Assembly (NCBI GenBank): GCA_031267005.1 | Contig: JAIRZX010000658.1 | Coordinates: forward strand, 1 to 5,792 | Source of the DNA: Deltaproteobacteria bacterium | GTDB lineage: Bacteria; Desulfobacterota; Desulfarculia; Adiutricales; Adiutricaceae | DNA length: 5,792 bases | Direction: 5' to 3' | Shown here: piece after piece, positions 1 through 5,732 of the stretch | How positions within the stretch are numbered: position 1 is the first letter of the stretch | Layout of the letters: each line of letters opens with the position of its first letter | The notes under the pieces: generated by a model | What the model was told of the DNA's origin: nothing | The model's database searches: none | The model's input: the letters and a program-made list of their open reading frames with translations, nothing else | Position numbers and translations under genes: made by a program

Positions 1-60
1 GCCTCCGGGAAGGGCGCCGGAGTCGGGAAGGCCTCCGGGAAGGGCGCCGGAGTCGGGAAG
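1..60 (+). repeat. Exact 30-bp tandem duplication inside the helicase gene
   Basis: Bases 1-30 and 31-60 are identical. Thirty bases is ten codons, so the repeat keeps frame and encodes ASGKGAGVGK twice. The array touches the window edge and may have more copies upstream. Perfect identity, including third codon positions, suggests a recent duplication. The block lies just before helicase motif V, where family members usually have a short variable linker. Confidence 0.95.
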
Positions 61-396
61 GACGGAGGGGGGGAGTGCGTCGTCCTGAGCACGATCCATT
101 CCGCAAAAGGCCTCGAGTGGCCGCACGTCTTCATACTGTCGGCCGTCGAGGGGAGGTTGCCGTTTTACCTGTCCCAGAACGACGACGATCTCCTTGAAGA
201 GGAGAGGAGGCTCATGTACGTGGCCGTGACCCGCGCCAAGGACAGCCTGCTCGTGAGCTCTCCCAGGTGGGTCATGGCGGGGGACATCGAGCCCGAGCGG
301 GCGCGGCCTTCGCGGTTTCTTTCGGCGCCTCCGAAAAGGAAGGCCGCGTCCGGGTCCTCCCGAGCGAGGAGGGCGGTGTCGGCACGGAAGCGGTAG
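1..396 (+). CDS. UvrD/PcrA-type superfamily 1 DNA helicase, C-terminal part (5' end outside window)
   Basis: This is the last 131 codons of an ATP-dependent 3'-5' DNA helicase of the UvrD/Rep/PcrA family, open from base 1 to a TAG at 394-396. Visible motifs are the motif V block TIHSAKGLEW (fragment residues 31-40) and the motif VI block EEERRLMYVAVTRAK (66-80), whose arginine contacts ATP in this family. A PSRFL segment (103-107) follows, as in many UvrD-like proteins before the C-terminus. The fragment opens with a Gly/Lys/Ala-rich decapeptide repeated twice, just before the beta strand leading into motif V, so a low-complexity insert sits in helicase domain 2. The last 25 residues are a basic Lys/Arg/Ser/Ala tail. 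Which subfamily (UvrD, Rep, PcrA or a divergent paralogue) cannot be decided without the N-terminal part. Such enzymes act in DNA repair and replication restart in the cytoplasm. The family call is firm; the cellular role is inferred. Confidence 0.93.
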   Translation, partial: ASGKGAGVGKASGKGAGVGKDGGGECVVLSTIHSAKGLEWPHVFILSAVEGRLPFYLSQNDDDLLEEERRLMYVAVTRAKDSLLVSSPRWVMAGDIEPERARPSRFLSAPPKRKAASGSSRARRAVSARKR

Positions 397-490
397 GTTG
401 CGGCGCGTGCCTTACGGAGGCTCAAGCCGCCTCTTGGCAGCCGCCGTAGCATCCGTCCTTCGGAAGTGCTCCGGAACGGGTTCAGCGCAG

Positions 491-600
491 GTTTGCGGGG
501 GGCTGCGCATGGCTACGGCAGGCTACGGAGGGTTGCGGCAGGCTGCGGAGGGTTACAGAGGGCTGCGCATGGCTACGGCAGGTTGCGGAGGGTTGCGGCG
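491..600 (+). repeat. 10-bp tandem repeat array, consensus GGYTRCGGMR, about 11 units
   Basis: From 501 to 600 the sequence divides into ten consecutive decamers that are variants of GGCTACGGAG or GGTTGCGGCA, with a degenerate unit before them at 491-500. A higher-order 60-bp period is visible: 501-520 recurs exactly at 561-580, and the two decamers that follow each copy are also close. The decamer GGTTGCGGCG at 591-600 also occurs exactly at 396-405, overlapping the end of the helicase stop codon. A looser match (CGCTACGGAC) is at 701-710. Three units make 30 bp, so the array has no stop in at least two frames and creates spurious ORFs. Function unknown. It could be a minisatellite or a set of helically phased protein sites, since 10 bp is close to one DNA turn. 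Confidence 0.85.
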
Positions 601-801
601 ATCAGGTTCGGCAGGAAAAATTCAGAGAAGGCGGAACGGATGACGTATTCCTCGTAAAGCTATGCTCCAAAGGCCATGTCGTCCATAGCCCAAAGGGGCG
701 CGCTACGGACTGCCGCCTTGGTTTCGCCCTTCGCCCGGAACTCAAACGGGCCGAACCAGGCTTGGAGCGCGGTCCCGCAAGCCTCTTGCGTCAAGTCCGT
801 G

Positions 802-829
802 TTGACCGCGCCGGATTAATGCCTATAAT
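802..829 (+). promoter_or_regulatory. Sigma70-type promoter, near consensus
   Basis: A -35 box TTGACC (802-807, five of six consensus bases) and a perfect -10 box TATAAT (824-829) are separated by 16 bp. The local sequence is less GC-rich than its surroundings, so the boxes stand out. Transcription would begin near 835-838, within a small dyad GGAA-ACG-TTCC (831-841) that could act as an operator. The next gene downstream is folC, whose start is about 407 nt from the predicted +1. The promoter may therefore drive folC with a long leader, or a separate small RNA. The boxes are seen directly; activity is inferred. Confidence 0.65.
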
Positions 830-848
830 GGGAAACGTTCCGAACAAG

Positions 849-914
849 CCGCCTGTGTGGGGGGATCTTCCCCGCGTTAGGCGGGCCGCGTCTTTTTGGG
901 GGACCTTCCGTCCC
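849..914 (+). other. Possible structured leader or small RNA just after the promoter
   Basis: Starting about 12 nt after the predicted +1, the RNA could form an interrupted hairpin: CCGCCT (849-854) pairs with AGGCGG (879-884), and an inner stem GGGG (861-864) pairs with CCCC (870-873) around a 5-nt loop. An alternative stem CCCGC/GCGGG (871-875 with 881-885) competes with it. A T5 run follows at 893-897, then a second hairpin GGGAC/GTCCC (900-904 with 910-914). Mutually exclusive stems ahead of a T-run resemble an attenuator, but the T-run is 8-12 nt from the stems rather than adjacent, so termination is uncertain. I could not match it to a known RNA family. In sequence this rich in G and C, such stems can arise by chance. 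Confidence 0.25.
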
Positions 915-1232
915 AGAACCCGGGCGGGCCGTTTCCGGGGCCCTGATCACGAAAGGCGGCGGGGAGGACGCGGTTCCGCGTTCCGCCCACCCCCCCGCTC
1001 GTCCGTAACCCGCGGCTTCCCGGGTCGTTTCGGGACGCCCGGCGGCCTCACGGACGCAGTTCCGGAGGCAGCGCGGCCGCCGGAAGGCGGCTTCGGATTT
1101 CCCGGGCCCGCCGGGGGCCTTTTCCGGGCCGTTCAGGGGCGCGGGGCCCCGGAGTCCAAGCCCGGAAGGAGCCGAAGCGGCCGGCAAGCCCCGCCCTTCC
1201 CCCTCCTGGGCCTTTGACGCCTTTTTCACGCC

Positions 1233-1243
1233 AAGAGTCTTTT
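1233..1243 (+). promoter_or_regulatory. Weak ribosome binding site that sets the folC start
   Basis: AAGAG at 1233-1237 lies 6 nt before the ATG at 1244. It is a weak Shine-Dalgarno match, but it supports ATG 1244 over the in-frame TTG at 1214. The TTG would add ten residues (MTPFSRQESF) that are not typical of FolC proteins, which usually begin a few residues before the helix holding LQKFG. Confidence 0.5.
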
Positions 1244-2599
1244 ATGAGCTACAGGGATACGATCACCTCCATCTTCGAATTGCAGAAGTTCGGCATGAAG
1301 TTCGGCCTGGACTCCATGCGCGCCATACTGGCGCGGCTGGGCAATCCGGAGGCGGGGGGGCGCTACGTGCATCTGGCGGGCACCAACGGCAAGGGCTCCA
1401 CCGCCGCCATGATTGCGAGCGCCATGGCCGCGTCGGGCTACCGGGCCGGGCTCTACACCTCTCCGCACCTGGTCACCTTCCGGGAGAGGATCAGGGTGGA
1501 CGGGGAGCTCATGCCCGAGGCGGAGGTCATAGACCTCGCCCGCGAGGTCTGGAAGGGTTGCGATCCCGAAAAGCCCCCCACTTTCTTCGAGTTCGTCTCG
1601 GCCATGGCCTTCCTGCGCTTCAAAAGCGCAGGGACCGACCTGTGCGTCATGGAGGCCGGGCTGGGCGGGAGGCTCGACTCCACCAACGTGATCCAGCCCC
1701 TGGTCGCCGCCATTACCAACATCGGGCTGGAGCACACTGAGCACCTGGGGAACACCGTAGCCGAGATAGCCTCGGAGAAGGCCGGCATCATCAAGGCCGG
1801 GGCGGCCTTCGCGGGCGGGAGGCTGGTCCCCGAGGCCAGGAAGGCCATCGAGGCCAGGCTTTCGGATTTGGGGGTCAAGGGCAGGTTCCTGGGCCGGGAC
1901 TTCGGCTTCGAGACAGTCTCGGTAACGGCCGACGGCAGGCACGTGATCGACTACCGGGGCCCCGGATGGAACATGAAGGGGGTCACCCTGGGCCTGGCGG
2001 GGCCCTACCAGGCCGAAAACGCCGCGCTGGCGCTGGCCGTGCTCGAGATCCTGGGCGGCCTGAGGGACCCTTCCGGACGGCCCATGTTCGACATGCCCGA
2101 GGCCCGCGTGAGGGAAGGGCTTATCCTGGTATCCTGGCCGGGCCGCGGGGAGCTCTTCGCCCCGGGGCTATGGCCCCCGGCAGGGACCGGACGGGCGCCT
2201 TTGGTGCTTGACGGGGCCCACAACCCGGACGGGGCGGAGCGCTTTGCCGAATACCTGCGCGGGAGGAAAAGGCGCAAGCTCCACCTCATCGTGGGAGTCA
2301 TGGCCGACAAGGACGTGGCCGGCGTCCTTGGGCCGGTTCTGGCCCAGGCCGACCGCCTCTACCTCACACGGCCGGTGTATTTCCGGGCGGCCTCCCCTGA
2401 GCTTCTGCTGGAGCGGATCCGCGCTTCCGCGGGGGAGCCGGCCATCCCCTACGGGCTCTACCCGGAGATCCCGGAGGCTTTGGAGGCCGCGGCCAGCGAG
2501 GCCTCCCCGGAGGATCTGGTTGTGGTCTCGGGATCCCTGTTCACGGTGGGGGAGGCCCGGGCGTTCCTGACCGGGCAGAGCGCCGTGGAGTCGAACTGA
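1244..2599 (+). CDS. folC: Bifunctional folylpolyglutamate synthase / dihydrofolate synthase
   Basis: FolC is a cytoplasmic Mur-ligase-family enzyme. It uses ATP to add glutamate to folates and, in most bacteria, also to dihydropteroate to make dihydrofolate. The product from ATG 1244 is 451 aa, a normal FolC length. Features in order: an N-terminal LQKFGMKFGLDSM segment (13-25), the P-loop GTNGKGS (46-52), SPHLVTFRERI (73-83), the FFEF stretch (114-117), and EAGLGGRLDSTNV (137-149), which carries a metal-binding Glu. Next come TNIGLEHTEHLG (158-169) with the conserved His, and SEKAGIIK (177-184), whose Lys179 sits where the family has a carbamylated lysine. GPYQAENAALAL (253-264) marks the domain junction. 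The C-terminal domain has VLDGAHNPDG (321-330), GVMADKD (351-357) and SGSLFTVGEAR (429-439). No motif is missing. The nearest visible promoter is at 802-829. lptD starts 139 bp downstream, so the two may be co-transcribed. Whether it has both activities or only FPGS cannot be settled here. Confidence 0.97.
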   Translation: MSYRDTITSIFELQKFGMKFGLDSMRAILARLGNPEAGGRYVHLAGTNGKGSTAAMIASAMAASGYRAGLYTSPHLVTFRERIRVDGELMPEAEVIDLAREVWKGCDPEKPPTFFEFVSAMAFLRFKSAGTDLCVMEAGLGGRLDSTNVIQPLVAAITNIGLEHTEHLGNTVAEIASEKAGIIKAGAAFAGGRLVPEARKAIEARLSDLGVKGRFLGRDFGFETVSVTADGRHVIDYRGPGWNMKGVTLGLAGPYQAENAALALAVLEILGGLRDPSGRPMFDMPEARVREGLILVSWPGRGELFAPGLWPPAGTGRAPLVLDGAHNPDGAERFAEYLRGRKRRKLHLIVGVMADKDVAGVLGPVLAQADRLYLTRPVYFRAASPELLLERIRASAGEPAIPYGLYPEIPEALEAAASEASPEDLVVVSGSLFTVGEARAFLTGQSAVESN

Positions 2600-2636
2600 C
2601 TCGGACAGTCTGGTCAGGGGCAAAGGAGCGTTGGAG

Positions 2637-2675
2637 GGCGGCCGTATTCGCGGCGCCCGCGCCGCAGGCGCCGCC
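2637..2675 (+). other. GC-rich hairpin in the folC-lptD gap
   Basis: In the 139-bp gap, GCGGCGCC (2650-2657) is perfectly complementary to GGCGCCGC (2667-2674), giving an 8-bp stem with a 9-nt loop. A competing stem is GCGGCG/CGCCGC (2650-2655 with 2660-2665). Outer GGCGGC/GCCGCC (2637-2642 with 2670-2675) could also pair. No T-run follows, so it does not look like an intrinsic terminator. It might slow, stabilise or cut a folC-lptD transcript, or be a by-product of base composition. Confidence 0.35.
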
Positions 2676-2729
2676 GACGGAGAGCGGACGGCTTAGGCCC
2701 GCGTAGGCCCTCCGGGGCCGGCGAAGCAC

Positions 2730-2738
2730 GGAGAAGCG
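2730..2738 (+). promoter_or_regulatory. Ribosome binding site for lptD
   Basis: GGAG at 2730-2733 lies 5 nt before ATG 2739. It decides the start because the next in-frame ATG is codon 112, past the hydrophobic signal segment, no in-frame GTG lies between, and an in-frame TAG at 2694-2696 closes the frame upstream. The only other near-start codon, a TTG inside the hydrophobic core, would destroy the signal sequence. Confidence 0.6.
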
Positions 2739-5732
2739 ATGGGCAAGGGCTTTACGACAGGACCGGACGGACGCCGGCCCGCCAGTCTGGCGGGCGCGGA
2801 CGCCCGTGCGCCCTCGGCCCCCGGCGCGATTTTTCCTCCGCCAGCCCTCCCGCATCAGCCGGGGCCGCTTGCGCGCCTCGCAGTCGGCGGCGCCCCTTCC
2901 GCCTTCCCCCTTTCGAGTCGTTCCCCCCTTCCCCTTCCCCGTTCCCTATCCCTTTCCCTTTCCCTTCCCCCTTCAGCTTCGGCTTCCGCGCCAATTCTTC
3001 TTTGCGCAGTTTTTGCCGCTTCTTTCCTCTTGGCCCTCCTTTTCCCCTCCCGTCCGCTCCCGGCCCAGGGCATGGGGCTGAACCCGGACGGGACCGAGAT
3101 CCAGAGCGGCGACCCCTTCACGGACTTCGACGGTGCTGGGCTAGCCCCGGGCGAGGAGGGCTGGTACCCCGGCGGGCCAGCCGGTTCCCCCGGACCCCTG
3201 CCCCCGATCCCCGGAGAACCCGGAGCTCCCGGAGTAGCTCCCAGAGGGCGCAGAAGCAACGAAGCCCCGGGATCGCCTGGATCCCCCGGATTTCCCAGGC
3301 AGCCGGGCTCGCCCGGGACGCCTGGAGCTCCCGGCTCTCCCGAATTCCCCGGTACTCCCGGCTATCCCGGAACCCCCGGCTCTCCTGGCTATCCCGGAAC
3401 CCCGGGCGCCCCCGGGGCAGAACTCCCCGGCGGCAACCCGCCCAGGGTCCGGATGATCATGGGGGAGGGCGAGGGGCCTGATCCGGTGACGATCGAGGCG
3501 GACTACGTCGAGTACATGGAGGAGGAGGGGAAGCTGGCCTTCTACGGCATGGTCGTGATAACCCGGGGCATGGAGGTGATGACCGGGGACCGGGCCTTCT
3601 GGCACGACGGGACCAGGAGCGCCGAGATCTCGGGGAACGTGCGCATCCGCACCCCGGACTTCACGGCAACCGCCAAGAGGGCGGCGGTGAACATGGATCT
3701 GAGGCTGGCCAAGATCTTCGACGGCCGGGCCTTCTTCCCCCAGAACCACTACTACGTGGCGGGGAGCGTCCTGGAGCGCCGGGGCGAGGAGGCCCTGTAC
3801 GTTGAGGACGGGGTCTTCACCACCTGCGACGGCCCGGATCCCTCCTGGAGCCTCACCGCCGAGCGGCTTACGGTAAACCGCAACGGGGTCGCCGAAAGCG
3901 AGAGCGTCACCTTCCGCACCAAGTGGTTCCCGGTGGCCTTCTTTCCCTACCTGCTGGCCCCGGTCAAGACCGACAGGGAGACGGGGTTCCTCCTTCCCAG
4001 CTTCGAGAGCTCCTCCCGAGACGGCTTCGTGGTGTCGCTCCCGTTCTTCTGGGCGGCAGCCGAGGACTGGGACCTTACCGTCCTTCCGGTCTTCCGTTCC
4101 CAGAGGGGCCTCGCCATGACCGTCGAGGCCCGCTACAACCTGGAGGCCGGCGAGGGCATCTTCCTGGCCACGGCCTTGAACGACCGCAAGCCCGCGTCCT
4201 TCAACTACCGGACAGGCGGCACGACGCAGAAGGAGGCCAGGAACCTTTGGTGGGTGCGCTCCCAGAACTCCTGGAACCTTGCCGGCTGGAACGTGAACCT
4301 GGATTTGGACCTGGTCTCCGACCCGGTGCTCCTCTACACCTTCCGCAACGACCCGGACGGCTTCTTCTACTCCAGAAGGCTGTTCATGGAGTACTTCGGG
4401 CGCTCGATCAACGAGGAACTGGACCCCATGAGGATCTCCACCCTCTTCGCGCAGAAGGCCGGGGAGGACAGCTACTTCCGGGGGACGGTCACCTATACCG
4501 ACGACCTTTACAGCCGCGGGAACCGGAACACACTCCAGACGGCCCCGAGCCTGTATTACGCCATAGCCTCAAGGCCGCTCCCGGAGTCCATCGCCTCGGC
4601 GCTTCCCGGGGGGGGGCCCCGCTTCAGCCTGGATTTGCAGTACGACTTCTACACCCGCCGCACCGAGGAGGAGTCCCCCGTGGACGAGACAGGCCACCGG
4701 CTCCTGGCTTCCCCCTCCTTCAGCTGGAAGGGGAGCGCCTTCGGGACCGTGGCCGTGCTGGCCAAAGGCTCGCTTGACCTGAACCTCTACGCCCCCAAGG
4801 GACGGCGACCCACCCTATCGGGCCGCGAGAACCACGACGACTTCTACTCGACCTTGGGCGGGGAGGCCTCCGTAGAGCTATCCACCACTTTCTCGCGGGT
4901 CTACGGGGACGGCGAGGGCGGCGACGCCTACCTCCACCAGGTCACCCCCTTCGCGGCCTTCGAGGTGGTCGAGAGCCCCAACCAGGAGGAGATCCCCTAC
5001 TTCGACGAGTTCGACCGGACCCTGAAGCGCAGGACCTTCCGCTACGGCGTCCGAAACACTGTGACGTCCAGGACCGCGCTCCCGCAGGCGGGAGCGGGGG
5101 GCGAGTCCGGGCAGCCGGAGAGCTACGCCTACAGGGAGATACTGAAGATAGGCGTCTTCGGGAGCTACGAGTTCGCGTCCAATATCCAGTGGGCCGAACG
5201 CAGCCACGCCCGCTACTTCACCACCGGCTACTTCGACCGGGGCATGGGCCCCTTGGAGTTCGAAATCGAGGCCTTCCTGGCGCCCTGGTTCACCGCCAGG
5301 GTCCTGTCCAGCCTGGACGCTCGCGAAGGCGTCTTCACCGGCCACGACGTGTCGGTGGAGATGCGCGACGGCCGCGGCGACTCCCTCGCGGTCATCTTCG
5401 ACTACGAAGAGCCCAAGCTGGAGTACGGCCCCCCGGACTACAACAAGGTCAACCAGATCCGCGGGGACCTGAACCTGGAGATAGCCAACGGATGGTCCTT
5501 CGGGGCCTCCACCCGCTACGACTTCGAGGACAAGAGGGGTTTGGAAACATACCTTCGCCTCCGCTACACCGACCAGTGCTACACCGTGAGCCTCATCTGG
5601 GAGGACTCCGGCGACGACCGCCGCGCTGCCTTCATGATAAACCTCCTGGGCCTGGGCACCTTCGGGAACTCCGACGGCGGCTCTCTCCCCGGCGGCGGGC
5701 TCGCTGCCTCGGGCGAGGGAGCCTTCTACTAA
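2739..5732 (+). CDS. lptD: LPS-assembly outer membrane protein LptD with long N-terminal extension and collagen-like insert
   Basis: LptD (OstA/Imp) is the outer-membrane beta-barrel that, with the lipoprotein LptE, takes LPS from the periplasmic Lpt bridge and inserts it into the outer leaflet. The 997-aa product exceeds the usual 750-850 aa because of its N-terminus. Residues 1-84 are Pro/Ser/Ala-rich, followed by a hydrophobic signal core (about 85-102) and a likely cleavage after LPA near 109. An acidic/Gly-Pro stretch follows, with a Gly-X-Pro collagen-like block at 178-228. The LptA-like jellyroll runs about 249-335 (from VTIEADYVEY). Family hallmarks follow: FTTCDGPDPSW (360-370), then FPVAFFPYLLAPVKTDRETG (397-416) and GFLLPSFESSSRDGF, leading into the barrel of alternating aromatic strands to about 975. 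Only two Cys remain after the signal, C363 and C947 (TDQCYTV). They match one Cys from each half of E. coli LptD, so a single interdomain disulfide is likely. A Gly/Ser-rich tail of about 22 residues ends in Tyr. Start choice rests on the GGAG site and the lack of alternatives. Confidence 0.95.
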   Translation: MGKGFTTGPDGRRPASLAGADARAPSAPGAIFPPPALPHQPGPLARLAVGGAPSAFPLSSRSPLPLPRSLSLSLSLPPSASASAPILLCAVFAASFLLALLFPSRPLPAQGMGLNPDGTEIQSGDPFTDFDGAGLAPGEEGWYPGGPAGSPGPLPPIPGEPGAPGVAPRGRRSNEAPGSPGSPGFPRQPGSPGTPGAPGSPEFPGTPGYPGTPGSPGYPGTPGAPGAELPGGNPPRVRMIMGEGEGPDPVTIEADYVEYMEEEGKLAFYGMVVITRGMEVMTGDRAFWHDGTRSAEISGNVRIRTPDFTATAKRAAVNMDLRLAKIFDGRAFFPQNHYYVAGSVLERRGEEALYVEDGVFTTCDGPDPSWSLTAERLTVNRNGVAESESVTFRTKWFPVAFFPYLLAPVKTDRETGFLLPSFESSSRDGFVVSLPFFWAAAEDWDLTVLPVFRSQRGLAMTVEARYNLEAGEGIFLATALNDRKPASFNYRTGGTTQKEARNLWWVRSQNSWNLAGWNVNLDLDLVSDPVLLYTFRNDPDGFFYSRRLFMEYFGRSINEELDPMRISTLFAQKAGEDSYFRGTVTYTDDLYSRGNRNTLQTAPSLYYAIASRPLPESIASALPGGGPRFSLDLQYDFYTRRTEEESPVDETGHRLLASPSFSWKGSAFGTVAVLAKGSLDLNLYAPKGRRPTLSGRENHDDFYSTLGGEASVELSTTFSRVYGDGEGGDAYLHQVTPFAAFEVVESPNQEEIPYFDEFDRTLKRRTFRYGVRNTVTSRTALPQAGAGGESGQPESYAYREILKIGVFGSYEFASNIQWAERSHARYFTTGYFDRGMGPLEFEIEAFLAPWFTARVLSSLDAREGVFTGHDVSVEMRDGRGDSLAVIFDYEEPKLEYGPPDYNKVNQIRGDLNLEIANGWSFGASTRYDFEDKRGLETYLRLRYTDQCYTVSLIWEDSGDDRRAAFMINLLGLGTFGNSDGGSLPGGGLAASGEGAFY
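2921..2974 (+). repeat. Pyrimidine tract with TCCCTT repeats encoding the LptD N-terminal extension
   Basis: All but two of these 54 bases are C or T (purines at 2941 and 2948), and the C/T bias continues less strictly from about 2891. It contains three perfect tandem TCCCTT hexamers (2949-2966), preceded by a TCCCTA variant. In the LptD frame these read as four Ser-Leu dipeptides (residues 69-76). C-runs of up to six and the mirror-like C/T blocks make the tract prone to slippage and perhaps triplex DNA. Gain or loss of a hexamer would keep frame; single-base slippage in the C6 run (2923-2928) would not. Confidence 0.85.
3270..3422 (+). repeat. Collagen-like Gly-X-Pro repeat within lptD
   Basis: This stretch encodes 17 consecutive triplets (LptD residues 178-228), 15 of them starting with Gly and 16 with Pro in the third position. 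X is Ser, Thr, Ala, Tyr or Phe. The two triplets without Gly are RQP (187-189, codon AGG) and EFP (202-204, codon GAA). Each is one G-to-A change from a Gly codon, so an originally unbroken array is plausible. The 17-mer GGCTATCCCGGAACCCC occurs twice (encoding GYPGTP at 208-213 and 217-222), pointing to 9-bp-unit expansion. A looser Gly/Pro-rich lead-in begins near 3174. The block lies between the signal sequence and the LptA-like domain, so it should be periplasmic. Confidence 0.9.

Larger units (their letters stand above)
397..1243. other. Long intergenic region between the helicase gene and folC
   Basis: I find no convincing coding gene in these 847 bp. Several frames stay open on both strands, but their translations are Arg/Gly/Pro-rich with no recognisable domain, as expected at this GC content. 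The left part (397-600) holds a 10-bp repeat array. Around 730-755 there is an imperfect hairpin: TTCG+CCCG pairs with CGGG+CGAA with one bulged C and a 9-nt loop. It has no T-run, so it is a poor terminator for the helicase gene. A strong promoter lies at 802-829, followed by potential RNA hairpins at 849-914. From about 920 to 1210 I see only GC-rich sequence with many short self-complementary stretches. I recognised no tRNA, tmRNA, RNase P RNA or SRP RNA. Confidence 0.7.

Noticed and set aside
398..643. Two overlapping plus-strand open frames across the 10-bp array (398-643 and 466-657)
   Set aside because: The repeat simply lacks stop codons in these frames. The starts lack a good ribosome binding site and the peptides are repeat translations with no domain.
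831..936. A roughly 106-nt RNA closed by GGAAACG/CGTTTCC
   Set aside because: The 5' arm begins only 2 nt after the -10 box, so most of it would lie upstream of the transcription start. The complementarity is kept only as a side note.
1059..1180. Possible SRP (4.5S) RNA, because of CCGGAGGCAGC and CCCGGAAGGAGC strings
   Set aside because: The conserved GGAAG loop with the adjacent symmetric GCAGCC-type internal loop is not present in proper order, and no long closing helix could be drawn.
762..1217. 151-codon plus-strand open frame upstream of folC
   Set aside because: Arg/Gly/Pro-rich with no recognisable domain, it contains the predicted promoter inside it, and the opposite strand is equally open over the same bases. 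It looks like an effect of GC content.
816..1229. 137-codon minus-strand open frame upstream of folC
   Set aside because: It would need a GTG start, its translation is low complexity with no known motif, and it overlaps the plus-strand open frame and the promoter.
2168..2623. Long minus-strand open frames opposite folC, and similar ones opposite lptD
   Set aside because: They mirror the codon structure of the well-supported plus-strand genes and encode no recognisable protein.
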